This document shows positions 1-8,324 of a stretch of DNA of 64,000 bases, one piece after another. Numbering within the stretch: position 1 is the stretch's first letter; each line of letters begins with the position of its first letter. A program made the position numbers and the translations under genes. The notes beneath the pieces are model-generated. The model saw nothing but the letters and a program-made list of their open reading frames with translations. It did not search any database and was not told where the DNA came from. Source of the stretch: Limnobacter alexandrii (GTDB lineage Bacteria; Pseudomonadota; Gammaproteobacteria; Burkholderiales; Burkholderiaceae_B); the NCBI RefSeq assembly GCF_005871185.1, contig NZ_SWKN01000010.1, positions 1-64,000 of the forward strand, read 5' to 3'.

Positions 1-81
1 CCCATCCCGAACAGGACCGTGAAACGCCTTAGCGCCGATGATAGTGTGCATTCGCATGTGAAAGTAGGACATCGTCAGGCT
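1..81 (+). rRNA. rrf: 5S ribosomal RNA, 3' part only
   Basis: The sequence matches the end of a proteobacterial 5S rRNA: the CCCATCCCGAACAGG loop region, then the GATGATAGTGTG...CATGTGAAAGTAGG helix and the terminal ATCGTCAGGC. About 81 of some 115 nucleotides are present; the 5' end lies before the window. It marks the end of an rrn operon transcribed rightward. The exact 3' boundary is estimated from the pairing and may be off by a few bases. Confidence 0.9.
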
Positions 82-91
82 CTCCAATTCC

Positions 92-127
92 AAAAAACCC
101 CGCTCCCAAAAGGACGCGGGGTTTTTT
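92..127 (+). terminator. Intrinsic terminator of the rrn operon
   Basis: A 12-bp perfect stem (AAAAAACCCCGC pairing with GCGGGGTTTTTT) with a 12-nt loop begins about ten bases after the 5S gene and ends in a T run. It is placed where an rrn operon terminator is expected. Confidence 0.85.
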
Positions 128-163
128 ATTGCCTCAAGCATTCACTTGAGCCACCAATCGATC

Positions 164-206
164 CAAACAAAAAAGCCAGTTCAAAAGTAACTGGCTTTTT
201 TGTTTG
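164..206. terminator. Second, bidirectional terminator
   Basis: A 17-bp perfect inverted repeat (164-180 with 190-206) has an A run on the left arm and a T run on the right arm. It can therefore end transcription both from the rrn side and from the leftward serine hydrolase gene that stops just beyond it. Its core GCCAGTT/AACTGGC recurs in the terminator after rplS. Confidence 0.8.
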
Positions 207-250
207 ATAGCTACACTTTCAGAGACAGCCGCAGATCAGGGGGGAAATGA

Positions 251-1510
251 TTATTTCAAGACACTGCAGTTGGAGCTTACTGAAACCAGTACTTTGCCCA
301 GCGCTGGTACTGACCTGGGATCCAACGATTTTCCTGTATTCAAAAATGCGACAGAGATATCTCGCGAAGGATCAGCCCATGTCACAATATTGATCAAGCC
401 TAGGTGACCAAATGCTTTGCGAGCTTTTATTCCAAATAAGGAAAATACATTCTCACCCAGCATGAAGCCGGTTGAAAATCGAATCGGAATCATCAGCGTT
501 TGGTCGATTGTTAGTGGGCCTGCTGGGCGGGTGGCCTGCTTGATCGTTGATTCCTCAAATACTTGATTTCCATTGAATGTTCCACCATCGAGCATCATTT
601 GATAAAAGCGGCTGACTTCGTCTGCTGTTCCATAGATGTTGCCGGCAGGTATGCTGGCGTCCATAAAGCTTGGGGTATTTGAAATACTGGCAATTTTTTC
701 AAATTCAATGTTCAGGGCTCGTTTGGCCAACACATTGATTGGGAATACTGGCGTGGCGCCCGTGCTGTAGTTGAACGCGGCTTGTTCTTGATGCTTTTTT
801 TGAAGACCATAGGTGAGGTATTTGGCGCCTAAAGGTTTTGCGATGAATTCCTGCAAGGCAGATTCTACTGATTTCCCGGTTATTCTTTTCACCAATTCAC
901 CGAGAATATAACCCCCGACGATGGCGTGATAGGCCTGTTGGCTTCCGTCTCCACGGTTTGTGTACCCAGAATTGATCAAATCAATCACACTGTCCCATTT
1001 GAAAAGCAAAGAGGGGTGCGGGTTGCTCATGGGTATTTGAGGAACACCGGCACGATGTGACAACACTTGCCCGATCGTAATGTTTTCCTTGCCATTGCAT
1101 GCGAATTCAGGAATGTGTTGACCAATGGTGTCATTGAGTTCAAGTTTTCCCAGCTCGCAGAGTTTGTGAATGAGCATGGCTGTAATTGCTTTGGAGGCAG
1201 AGAACAGACAAATTGGCGTGTCGGGTGTCATTAACACTTGATCGACATCTTGATCGGGGTGATTTGGGGGCGGGTTACCGCGGGCGTGCCCAATTGAACG
1301 TTTCAGCACGATTTCGCCTTGACGGCGAACAACCATGGTCATTCCTGGTTGCAAACCAGTTCGGTAAAAGCTTTCAACGCTGTTCCATATGGCCTCGACA
1401 TTGTCGCGGGTCATGCTGACGTCATAGGGGCTGGTTTCTGCTTTGGAGTCGATTTGAGTGACCGATCCAACGTTTCTCGGGATGGAAACAGTATTTGTTT
1501 TTTTGAACAT
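251..1510 (-). CDS. Serine hydrolase of the class C beta-lactamase / family VIII esterase group
   Basis: The 419-residue protein has the penicillin-binding fold signature of family VIII esterases. There is a nucleophile motif S104-A-S-K107 and a second motif Tyr194-His-Ala in the YHAxxxG form typical of EstA-like esterases rather than the YxN of true AmpC. A late GHLG motif sits in the position of the KTG box. No clear signal peptide is seen, so a cytoplasmic ester hydrolase is more likely than a periplasmic beta-lactamase; the substrate cannot be told from sequence. It is transcribed leftward, probably on its own, ending at the bidirectional terminator near the rrn operon. The family is secure, the substrate is not. 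Confidence 0.85.
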   Translation of the reverse strand: MFKKTNTVSIPRNVGSVTQIDSKAETSPYDVSMTRDNVEAIWNSVESFYRTGLQPGMTMVVRRQGEIVLKRSIGHARGNPPPNHPDQDVDQVLMTPDTPICLFSASKAITAMLIHKLCELGKLELNDTIGQHIPEFACNGKENITIGQVLSHRAGVPQIPMSNPHPSLLFKWDSVIDLINSGYTNRGDGSQQAYHAIVGGYILGELVKRITGKSVESALQEFIAKPLGAKYLTYGLQKKHQEQAAFNYSTGATPVFPINVLAKRALNIEFEKIASISNTPSFMDASIPAGNIYGTADEVSRFYQMMLDGGTFNGNQVFEESTIKQATRPAGPLTIDQTLMIPIRFSTGFMLGENVFSLFGIKARKAFGHLGLINIVTWADPSRDISVAFLNTGKSLDPRSVPALGKVLVSVSSNCSVLK

Positions 1511-1606
1511 AAATTTGGCTTGTCTCGTTGTTGTAAGTATTTGTGTAACTTACAAGTATCATTCCAAGCCAAACCTCAGGTCAATTGAGTTTTTAGGGCG
1601 GACTCT

Positions 1607-2533
1607 CTAGCCTTGCCCGGGCGTTCCGGAGCTCAGTTGATTTTTTTGATGGAGTTCCCGCATGAAGTCGTCGATTGGTTTGGCTGTGCTTCCTTTGAAG
1701 AACAGGAGCGGCGACAGGGTGCCAATCAGGGTGATGTGATCGGTCCCTTCAATACTTTCCACTGTCGATGGATTCCCGGCGGCCTTCAAGACCTTGTGAA
1801 GCGCAATCGTATTTCTTTCGATGCTGACCAAGGTGTCAGTTTGGGGGGCCAATAGTAGCGAGGGAACATTGTTTTTGTCAGCGTAGTCAATTGGCTGCGA
1901 TTTGGGCGGGTAATTGGGGTGATTGAATACTGGCTGTACATCTGTGTCTTTGATCGGATAGATGTTGTAGGCACCGGCCAACCCAATTAATCCCTGAACA
2001 CTGGTTTGATGCTCAACACCGGCAGCATTTAGCCAGCGTGGGTCGAGTGCGAGCATGGCGGCGTTGTAGGCCCCGGCACTGTGGCCCATCAAAACATATT
2101 GCGTAGCGGGGTTTAGCTTTTTGTATTCAGGCTTGGCCAGTTCTTTGCTCAGGTGCGCAATACTTTGCGCGCCATCTTCCAAAAAATCGGGGTATTGCAC
2201 TTCGGGGTATAGGCGATAGTTGGGTACTGCAGTGATATAACCCATGGACGCAAGGCGGCGGCCAACAAATTCGTATTCAGATTTGTCACCCCTGTTCCAG
2301 CTGCCACCATAAAAGAAAACGACAACCGGGGTATTGCTGAATTCTTCATTCGGATCGCTGGGTAGGTACAGGTCGTATTTCAGTTTGGGATGCGTGCCGA
2401 ATTCAATGTTTTCTTTCACTTCTGCAGTGTAAATTTTGGACACTGAATTAACCACCTGAAGCGCCGAGCAGCCGCCCAAGAGGATTAATGGAATAACTTT
2501 AAGGGTGCGTAGAAAAGACAGTGTTGATCTCAT
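1607..2533 (-). CDS. Lipoprotein alpha/beta hydrolase (carboxylesterase-like)
   Basis: A 308-residue alpha/beta hydrolase. The N-terminus is basic then hydrophobic and ends in a lipobox (Leu-Gly-Gly-Cys22), so the protein should be a lipid-anchored envelope enzyme. The fold is marked by a YGGSW motif (residues 75-79, an HGG-like oxyanion hole) and a nucleophile elbow GHSAG with Ser152. Asp233 and His266 are the likely rest of the triad. This is the arrangement of the hormone-sensitive lipase/BD-FAE-like esterase group. It lies 96 bp upstream of the serine hydrolase on the same strand, and its start is close to the divergent reductase gene. The natural ester substrate is unknown. Confidence 0.85.
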   Translation of the reverse strand: MRSTLSFLRTLKVIPLILLGGCSALQVVNSVSKIYTAEVKENIEFGTHPKLKYDLYLPSDPNEEFSNTPVVVFFYGGSWNRGDKSEYEFVGRRLASMGYITAVPNYRLYPEVQYPDFLEDGAQSIAHLSKELAKPEYKKLNPATQYVLMGHSAGAYNAAMLALDPRWLNAAGVEHQTSVQGLIGLAGAYNIYPIKDTDVQPVFNHPNYPPKSQPIDYADKNNVPSLLLAPQTDTLVSIERNTIALHKVLKAAGNPSTVESIEGTDHITLIGTLSPLLFFKGSTAKPIDDFMRELHQKNQLSSGTPGQG

Positions 2534-2617
2534 GGGATGCTACAGTGGTGCGCACGAGCGGTGCTATTCATTGGTGATGCTTTATATTAAACAGAATTTG
2601 AACGCAGGATGATGACG

Positions 2618-3679
2618 ATGGTAGCAATTGACAAGAACAAGCCGGTTTGTGTGACTGGGGCTTCGGGATATATTGCCAGTTGGATTGTGAAGGATTTGCT
2701 CGACCAGGGCTTTCTGGTGCACGCGACGGTGCGTGATTCAAGCAAAGCCAGTTCGGTTGCGCACCTGTGGAAGCTGGCTGATGGTGCCAAAGGCACCTTG
2801 AAGTTGTTTGACGCAGATTTGATTCAGCCTGGCAGTTTCAAGGCGGCTGTTGAAGGGTGTGAGTTGGTGATTCATACCGCCTCGCCTTTTGTGATCAAGG
2901 GGATTACTGACCCTTATGAGGCGCTGATTCGTCCTGCTGTGGAAGGCACCGAGAATGTATTGAAATCCTGTAATGAGGTTGAGACGGTTCGTCGGGTGGT
3001 GTTGACCAGTTCAGTTGCCTCTATTTACGGGGATGCTGTTGAAATTTTGAAGGCTCCTGGCGGTATTTTCACCGAGCAGCTTTGGAATAACACCAGCAGC
3101 GACAGTCATCAGCCTTACTCGTATTCAAAAGTGATGGCTGAACGCAAGGCATGGGAAATTTGCAAAAATCAATCTCGCTGGGACTTGGTAACAATCAATC
3201 CCAGTTTGGTGATGGGGCCTTCATTGACCACTCAAACCCAATCCACCAGTATTGATGTGATGCGAGATTTGGGCAGTGGTCGGCAGAGGACAGGTGTGCC
3301 AATGCTGGAGTTTGGGATTGTCGATGTTCGCGAGGTGGCCAAGGCGCATGTATTGGCTGGTTTTAATTCCAAGGCGGAGGGGCGCTATATTCTGACTGCT
3401 CACACCGCCAGTTTGTTGCAAATGGCCACCATTTTGCGGACACGTTTCCCGAAGTACCCATTGCCAACCAAGCAGTTGCCCAAGTTTTTGGTGAAGCTTG
3501 TTGCGCCGATTGCAGCCGGGGTGAGTCGAGAATTTATTCAGAAGAATGTGGGTTATCACTTGAGTTTTGACAATAGTCGTTCGATTGATATATTGGGTGT
3601 GAAGTACAGACCGTTGATTGAAACCTTGTGCGACCATTTTGCGCAAATGATTGAGGACGGCTTGCTCAAGCGGCGTTAA
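2618..3679 (+). CDS. NAD(P)-dependent epimerase/dihydroflavonol-4-reductase-like protein
   Basis: An extended short-chain dehydrogenase of about 353 residues. The N-terminus carries the dinucleotide-binding motif TGASGYIA, followed by an acid/Thr-rich central Rossmann fold, SSVAS and the catalytic YSYSK (YxxxK). The overall pattern is that of the dihydroflavonol reductase/cinnamoyl-CoA reductase-like group that reduces aldehydes or ketones. There are two possible ATG starts (2609 and 2618); 2618 was chosen because CAGGA then lies eight bases upstream. The 3' end overlaps the convergent Ada-like gene by 14 bp. The substrate is not predictable from the sequence. Confidence 0.85.
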   Translation: MVAIDKNKPVCVTGASGYIASWIVKDLLDQGFLVHATVRDSSKASSVAHLWKLADGAKGTLKLFDADLIQPGSFKAAVEGCELVIHTASPFVIKGITDPYEALIRPAVEGTENVLKSCNEVETVRRVVLTSSVASIYGDAVEILKAPGGIFTEQLWNNTSSDSHQPYSYSKVMAERKAWEICKNQSRWDLVTINPSLVMGPSLTTQTQSTSIDVMRDLGSGRQRTGVPMLEFGIVDVREVAKAHVLAGFNSKAEGRYILTAHTASLLQMATILRTRFPKYPLPTKQLPKFLVKLVAPIAAGVSREFIQKNVGYHLSFDNSRSIDILGVKYRPLIETLCDHFAQMIEDGLLKRR

Positions 3680-4556
3680 CTTGAGCTGTGATTTGGCCCT
3701 GCTCCCATAGATGCAGGGCTTTTTTACGTTCAGTTTGCCAGCGGTATTGGCCCAATTCGCCTGTGGCTTGTATAACTCTGTGACAGGGAATCAGAAAAGC
3801 AACCGGGTTTTTCGCAATCGCGCTTCCCACGGCGCGGCTGGCAGACGGTTTTCCGACCCGGGTGGCAATTTGCTGATAACTGGCCAGTTGCCCCAGCGGC
3901 AAATGGATCAATGCTTGCCAGACCTGAAGCTGAAAGGGGGTACCTCGCAGGTGCAAATGAAAATCGAATGCTTGATGGTCTGCCCGGTGAAAAATTTGCT
4001 GAATCAGTTTGTCCGTTGTTGAGTGTGACTCATTGAACGTTGCCTTTGGATACAGTTTCTCAATCTCATTTTTCCACGATTCATAAGTCAGTTCTGGTGT
4101 TTCGAATTCGAGGCTGTTTATGCCTTTGTTCGTGAGGCCAACAAATACTTGACCGAAAGGGCTGCTTGCTTGCCCAATGGTGATTATTTGATTCAGTCCT
4201 TCATTTTTTATCTCGCCGGGTGTGAGTGCTTCAAACTTCAACATGAGGTGGTGGAGTTTGCTGCTGCTTGACAGGCCGAGGTCGTTGGTGGCTTGAAGCA
4301 TGCTTTTTCCGGAAGAAATCAGTTTGCGTGCGTGGTCTTTCTGCAAACAATGAAAAAACTGTTTTGGGCTGAGTCCCGCCCATGCTGTGAAGGTGCGTTG
4401 CAAATGATAAGGGGAGGTGTGCAGGTGTCTGGCCAATTCCGCTAGTTTTGGTTCAGTTCCAGTGTGTTGACCTGCAAAGCTTTTTGCATGTTGTTCCAGA
4501 ATCTGAATCGCTTTCTCAATCAGCTTGTACTGTTTGTCGGTTTCAAATTGTTTCAC
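3666..4556 (-). CDS. Ada-like protein: AraC-type DNA-binding domain plus O6-alkylguanine-DNA alkyltransferase
   Basis: A 296-residue fusion. Residues about 15-120 form an AraC-type helix-turn-helix domain; residues about 125-290 are an alkyltransferase with the suicide cysteine in IPCHR (Cys258) and the preceding GxxxSYQQIA and SRAVGSA motifs. It should remove alkyl groups from O6-guanine or O4-thymine by transfer to its own cysteine. The N-terminal four-cysteine phosphotriester domain of E. coli Ada is missing, so how it would sense damage as a regulator is unclear; the two-domain form is known as Ada/AdaA-less or bifunctional Ogt-AraC. A perfect 12-bp inverted repeat lies just upstream of its start. 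Confidence 0.88.
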   Translation of the reverse strand: MKQFETDKQYKLIEKAIQILEQHAKSFAGQHTGTEPKLAELARHLHTSPYHLQRTFTAWAGLSPKQFFHCLQKDHARKLISSGKSMLQATNDLGLSSSSKLHHLMLKFEALTPGEIKNEGLNQIITIGQASSPFGQVFVGLTNKGINSLEFETPELTYESWKNEIEKLYPKATFNESHSTTDKLIQQIFHRADHQAFDFHLHLRGTPFQLQVWQALIHLPLGQLASYQQIATRVGKPSASRAVGSAIAKNPVAFLIPCHRVIQATGELGQYRWQTERKKALHLWEQGQITAQVNAA

Positions 4557-4592
4557 GTTCGCGTTCTGAATGGTTATTCACTTTGTCAGTCT

Positions 4593-4660
4593 GATTCTTA
4601 CTGTTTGTTAGGGCAATCTGTTTCTTGCGCAAATTTAAACTTGGGCGCACAGTAAGAATC
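4593..4660. repeat. Perfect 12-bp inverted repeat with 44-bp spacer in a divergent intergenic region
   Basis: GATTCTTACTGT at 4593-4604 is matched exactly by ACAGTAAGAATC at 4649-4660. The pair sits 37 bp upstream of the Ada-like gene and about 180 bp upstream of the DUF1302 gene. Two half-sites facing each other suit a dimeric regulator that loops or bridges DNA, possibly the AraC-type domain of the Ada-like protein. No other strong element was seen in this 281-bp gap. Confidence 0.55.
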
Positions 4661-4837
4661 GAAATTTACTCACAAGTTACATGGATTTTTGCAGGCGCTT
4701 TTCTATTTCTTGTGGGTATTGTTCGATTTGTGAATCTAAATGGAGTGTGTCTTAGTATGAGGGGTAACAATTACACACTTTAGATTAGTTATCGCACTAT
4801 CTATTCGAGAGGCCAGCAAGGCCCTGAGGAGACACAC

Positions 4838-6820
4838 ATGGCCGGTTTTCTGCCCAAGAATTCCACATTGAAATTTGCCGTTCTATCTGCGCTGGTGTCC
4901 ATGCACGGTTTGTCTTCCGCTGCTGGTTCTTTTGAGGGGCCGGCGGGTATTGAAGGTCGGTGGGCGATGGAGGTGACAGTCGGCGCATCCATGCGAACAA
5001 AAGACGCTGATGAGTCGCTAGTGTTCATTGGTAATGGTGGCAAGGCGTCAAGCGGTACGGTGGATGACGGTAATTTGAACTACAGCAAGGGCGATGTGTT
5101 CAATGCTGTGGCCAAGGCCGTAGGTGAACTTGAGCTTAAAAAAGACAATTATGGTGTGTTTATCCGAGCCAAAGCGTTCTCGGATTTTCACAACCGAAGC
5201 AATAGAGTGCCCCATGGTTCATCGAACAATGGATTCCGACCGAATGAGCCTTTGAATGACAACGGTTTTGACAAGGGCACAAAGTTTGAAGACGCCCAGT
5301 TTCTGGATGCTTACTTCTTTGGCAATTATGAGCCGCTTGGCAAGCCGCTAACACTGAAAATCGGTAACCAGGTTGTGACCTGGGGTGAAGCCTTGTTCGT
5401 GTTGGGTGGTGTGAACCAGTATTCCAACTTTGACTCGGCTGCACTTCGCCGCCCGGGTGCCCAGTTGAAGGAAGTGTTTTTACCGATTCCTCAAATTTCA
5501 GCAAATATTCAGGCCACCGATGAACTCTCGCTAGAGGGATTTATTCAGCTAAACCACGAAAAAGTGGTTGCTGATGGGTGCGGTACTTTTTTCTCCCAAG
5601 CGGATTTGTTGAACTGTAATTTCCAGGGTGCTCCAATCAATCCCGGTATTTTGAGTACACCGGTTGGTGACATTGATTTCACTGGATATGACGACCAGCA
5701 AAGCTTCTCTGGTGGGGGCACGATTACTGCCGGTGGTATTCCTATCGACACCACCTTATTCTCGGGATTGGGACCGTTGACCGGACTTTTAGGCGGTATT
5801 ACCGGATTACCCGCAGATTTGAGTGGTTTGAATTTCAGGATGGCCCAGTTGGCTGACCGTAGACCCAAAGACTCTGGGCAGGTCGGTTTGTCGGGTCGAT
5901 ATTATGCGGGCGAGATTGGTACGGAGTTTGGTGCATACATTGTTAACTATCACCAGCGCATCCCGAATTTGTCTTTGAAGAAAACTCCGTCTGGTTTCGA
6001 TGGTTCATTGTTCAACGGACTTGAACTCGCCGGTCAAAGTGTAGTGAATCCGCTGTCTTATTTCTTTGATTACGGTTCGGAAAATATTCAGGTTGCAGGT
6101 TTGTCGGCTGCCACTGAATTGTTTGGATACTCGGTATTCGGTGAAGTGAGTTACACCAAAGACTTCCCGGCTGCGTACAACACTGCAGATTTGTTGAAGG
6201 GTGGAGCAACTGGAGATGGGCCTTTGGCACGTTATGGCGACAATGCACAGTTCCCTGTTGGTTCAATTTTGCCTGGCTCCAAGCCCTTGGACAAAATTCA
6301 GGCCCAGATGTCGACAATTGCCTTGTTTCCCCGTCGACTGGGCGCGAGCCAGGTTGCTGTCATTGGCGAGATTGGTGCGCAGATGTGGCGAGGCATTGGT
6401 GACCCATTTACCAGTGAGCGTTTTGGCCGTTCCCCAGCCTTTGGCGCCGGGGCGCATGCAACCTACAACGGTGGTGACTGCAATGCCGGTGTGAATCCGA
6501 ATCCTCAGAACTGTGCGGTGGACGGGTATGCAACTGAAACCGCATTTGGTTATCGTATTTTGTCGGTTGCGCAATATCCAGACGCAATTTTTGGCGTGAC
6601 TTTGGCGCCACGTATTTTCTTCTCGCATGACTTCAAAGGCTATTCCGCAGACGGTGTGTTTCTTGAAGACCGCATGAATTTGGGCTTGGGTTTGCGCGCT
6701 GAAATTCAGTCGGCCAAGTATTTTGCCGAGATGAATTACAGCATGTTCAATGACAAGGCTTATTTTGATCCATTCAAAGATCGTGACTTCGTGTCTTTGG
6801 TAGTGGGCGCCAACCTGTAA
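4838..6820 (+). CDS. DUF1302 family outer-membrane protein
   Basis: A 660-residue protein with an N-terminal signal peptide (Lys12 then a hydrophobic stretch ending near SSAAG). The rest is built of alternating aromatic and polar beta-strands with glycine-rich turns and ends in a short beta-strand at the C-terminus, as outer-membrane barrels do. The pattern fits the DUF1302 family. That family is known mostly from proteobacteria that grow on hydrophobic compounds and is usually found next to DUF1329. A glycine/leucine-rich stretch at about residues 290-335 looks like a large loop or plug insertion. The ribosome binding site is GAGGAG, ten bases before ATG. It is the first gene of a four-gene operon; the exact transport role is inferred, not shown. 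Confidence 0.85.
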   Translation: MAGFLPKNSTLKFAVLSALVSMHGLSSAAGSFEGPAGIEGRWAMEVTVGASMRTKDADESLVFIGNGGKASSGTVDDGNLNYSKGDVFNAVAKAVGELELKKDNYGVFIRAKAFSDFHNRSNRVPHGSSNNGFRPNEPLNDNGFDKGTKFEDAQFLDAYFFGNYEPLGKPLTLKIGNQVVTWGEALFVLGGVNQYSNFDSAALRRPGAQLKEVFLPIPQISANIQATDELSLEGFIQLNHEKVVADGCGTFFSQADLLNCNFQGAPINPGILSTPVGDIDFTGYDDQQSFSGGGTITAGGIPIDTTLFSGLGPLTGLLGGITGLPADLSGLNFRMAQLADRRPKDSGQVGLSGRYYAGEIGTEFGAYIVNYHQRIPNLSLKKTPSGFDGSLFNGLELAGQSVVNPLSYFFDYGSENIQVAGLSAATELFGYSVFGEVSYTKDFPAAYNTADLLKGGATGDGPLARYGDNAQFPVGSILPGSKPLDKIQAQMSTIALFPRRLGASQVAVIGEIGAQMWRGIGDPFTSERFGRSPAFGAGAHATYNGGDCNAGVNPNPQNCAVDGYATETAFGYRILSVAQYPDAIFGVTLAPRIFFSHDFKGYSADGVFLEDRMNLGLGLRAEIQSAKYFAEMNYSMFNDKAYFDPFKDRDFVSLVVGANL

Positions 6821-6875
6821 AAGGTGGAAAGACGAGGGTGAGCCATTCAAGGTTTGTTTTTAGGAGAGTATTGAA

Positions 6876-8219
6876 ATGAAATTGATGAAAATCAAGCAGT
6901 TGGCCGTGTCCTTGGCACTGCTGGGCTCAGCAGCAACTGCGCATGCGCAGTCTGCCGATTTTTCAAAGCTGGGTGCTACATTGACCCCTGTCGGCGCAGA
7001 AAAAGCCGGCAACGCAGCGGGAACCATTCCTGCGTGGAACGGTGGCTTGAGCAAGCCGCCGGCGGGATTTGATCCGGCCAAAGGTTATCTGGATCCGTTT
7101 GCCGCGGACAAGCCGACGTTGACCATTACTGCCGCCAATATGGAGCAGCACAAGGACAAGTTGGCGCCCGGGCAAATGGAAATGATGAAGCGCTACCCAA
7201 GCTACAAAATCAATGTGTACCCGACACAGCGTACGGCAGCCTATCGTCCAGATGTCTACAAGTTTGCCAAGGAAGAGGCCGCTGGCATCAAGCTGGCTGA
7301 GGGTGGCAATGGTATTGTGAATTTGAAGAAGTCCAATGTACCTTTCCCGATTCCGACAGAGGGAATACAGGTGATCTGGAACCACATCATGCGTGATTTG
7401 GGTGGTTCGATCACGCGTTATTCGGCGGATTTTCCGGTGCAAACCAACGGCAGCTTCACTGTGGGCAAGCGTACAGAGACGATTTCCTATGCATCGTTCA
7501 TGGCTGATCCTGAACCCAACCGAATTTTTTATTACTTGAACCAGACTACTGCGCCGGCAAATGCCGCTGGCGAGGTGGCATTGGTGCATGAGCCGTTGAA
7601 TCAGGTTCAAGAGCCGCGTTTGGCTTGGCAGTACAACCCGGGTCAGCGTCGCGTAATTCGCGCGCCTGAATTGGCATACGATTCACCCGGTATTGGTGCG
7701 GATGGCTTGCGTACCAACGATGACTTTAACGGTTTTAATGGTTCTCCAGACCGCTACAACTGGAAGTTGGTGGGCAAGAAAGAAATGTACGTGGCCTACA
7801 ACAACTACAAGTTGACCAGCAAGGCGCTGAAATACAAAGACATTATCCAAACCAATCATGTAAACCCTGAGCTTTTGCGCTATGAGTTGCACCGTGTCTG
7901 GGTGGTAGAGGCTACCTTGAAACCTGGTGCACGTCATATTTACTCCAAGCGCGTGTTCTTCATCGATGAAGATTCATGGGCGGTGTTGCATGCGGACCAG
8001 TACGATGCACGTGGTGGCCTGTGGCGAGTACGTGAAGTGTATGGCGTTCAGTTGTACGATGCACCAGCTTTTGGTCCTGCTGGTGAAGTGATTTACGATT
8101 TGCAGGCTCGCCGCTACTTGGTTAATGCCTTGACCAATGAAGAAAAGCCAGTGGAGTTTGGCAAGAAGTACACCACGGCAGACTTTTCAACTGCTGCCCT
8201 GCGTCGCATGGGTAGGTAA
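6876..8219 (+). CDS. DUF1329 family periplasmic protein
   Basis: The 447-residue protein starts with a signal peptide (basic start, hydrophobic core, cleavage after AHA at about residue 25). The mature part has the hallmarks of DUF1329: an early PxxAEKAGN...IPAWNGG segment, YKINVYPTQRTA, and a C-terminal DEDSWAVLHADQYDARG stretch. DUF1329 is grouped with the LolA/LolB-like fold, a half-barrel that can hold a lipid or another hydrophobic molecule, so a periplasmic carrier role is plausible. AGGAGAG precedes the start by seven bases. It lies 55 bp after the DUF1302 gene, its usual partner. Confidence 0.87.
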   Translation: MKLMKIKQLAVSLALLGSAATAHAQSADFSKLGATLTPVGAEKAGNAAGTIPAWNGGLSKPPAGFDPAKGYLDPFAADKPTLTITAANMEQHKDKLAPGQMEMMKRYPSYKINVYPTQRTAAYRPDVYKFAKEEAAGIKLAEGGNGIVNLKKSNVPFPIPTEGIQVIWNHIMRDLGGSITRYSADFPVQTNGSFTVGKRTETISYASFMADPEPNRIFYYLNQTTAPANAAGEVALVHEPLNQVQEPRLAWQYNPGQRRVIRAPELAYDSPGIGADGLRTNDDFNGFNGSPDRYNWKLVGKKEMYVAYNNYKLTSKALKYKDIIQTNHVNPELLRYELHRVWVVEATLKPGARHIYSKRVFFIDEDSWAVLHADQYDARGGLWRVREVYGVQLYDAPAFGPAGEVIYDLQARRYLVNALTNEEKPVEFGKKYTTADFSTAALRRMGR

Positions 8220-8280
8220 TGAGGCTTCAGGGGCTTGGTGCGTTTTGTGTTCCAGGCGCCTGAGGTTTAATTGTTTTGTG

Positions 8281-8310
8281 ACCCAGAGAAATTGCTTCTC
8301 TGGGTTTTTT
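8281..8310 (+). terminator. Intrinsic terminator inside the envelope operon
   Basis: ACCCAGAGAA and TTCTCTGGGT form a 10-bp perfect stem with a five-base loop followed directly by a T run. It stands between the DUF1329 gene and the YCF48 gene, only about 15 bp before the latter's start, with no obvious promoter between them. It would cut transcript levels of the two downstream genes relative to the first two. Confidence 0.8.
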
Positions 8311-8324
8311 AAATTGGAGATGGC

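Noticed and set aside
19-407. Short open frames at the start of the window
   Set aside because: They run through the 5S rRNA and the two terminators and the end of a real gene.
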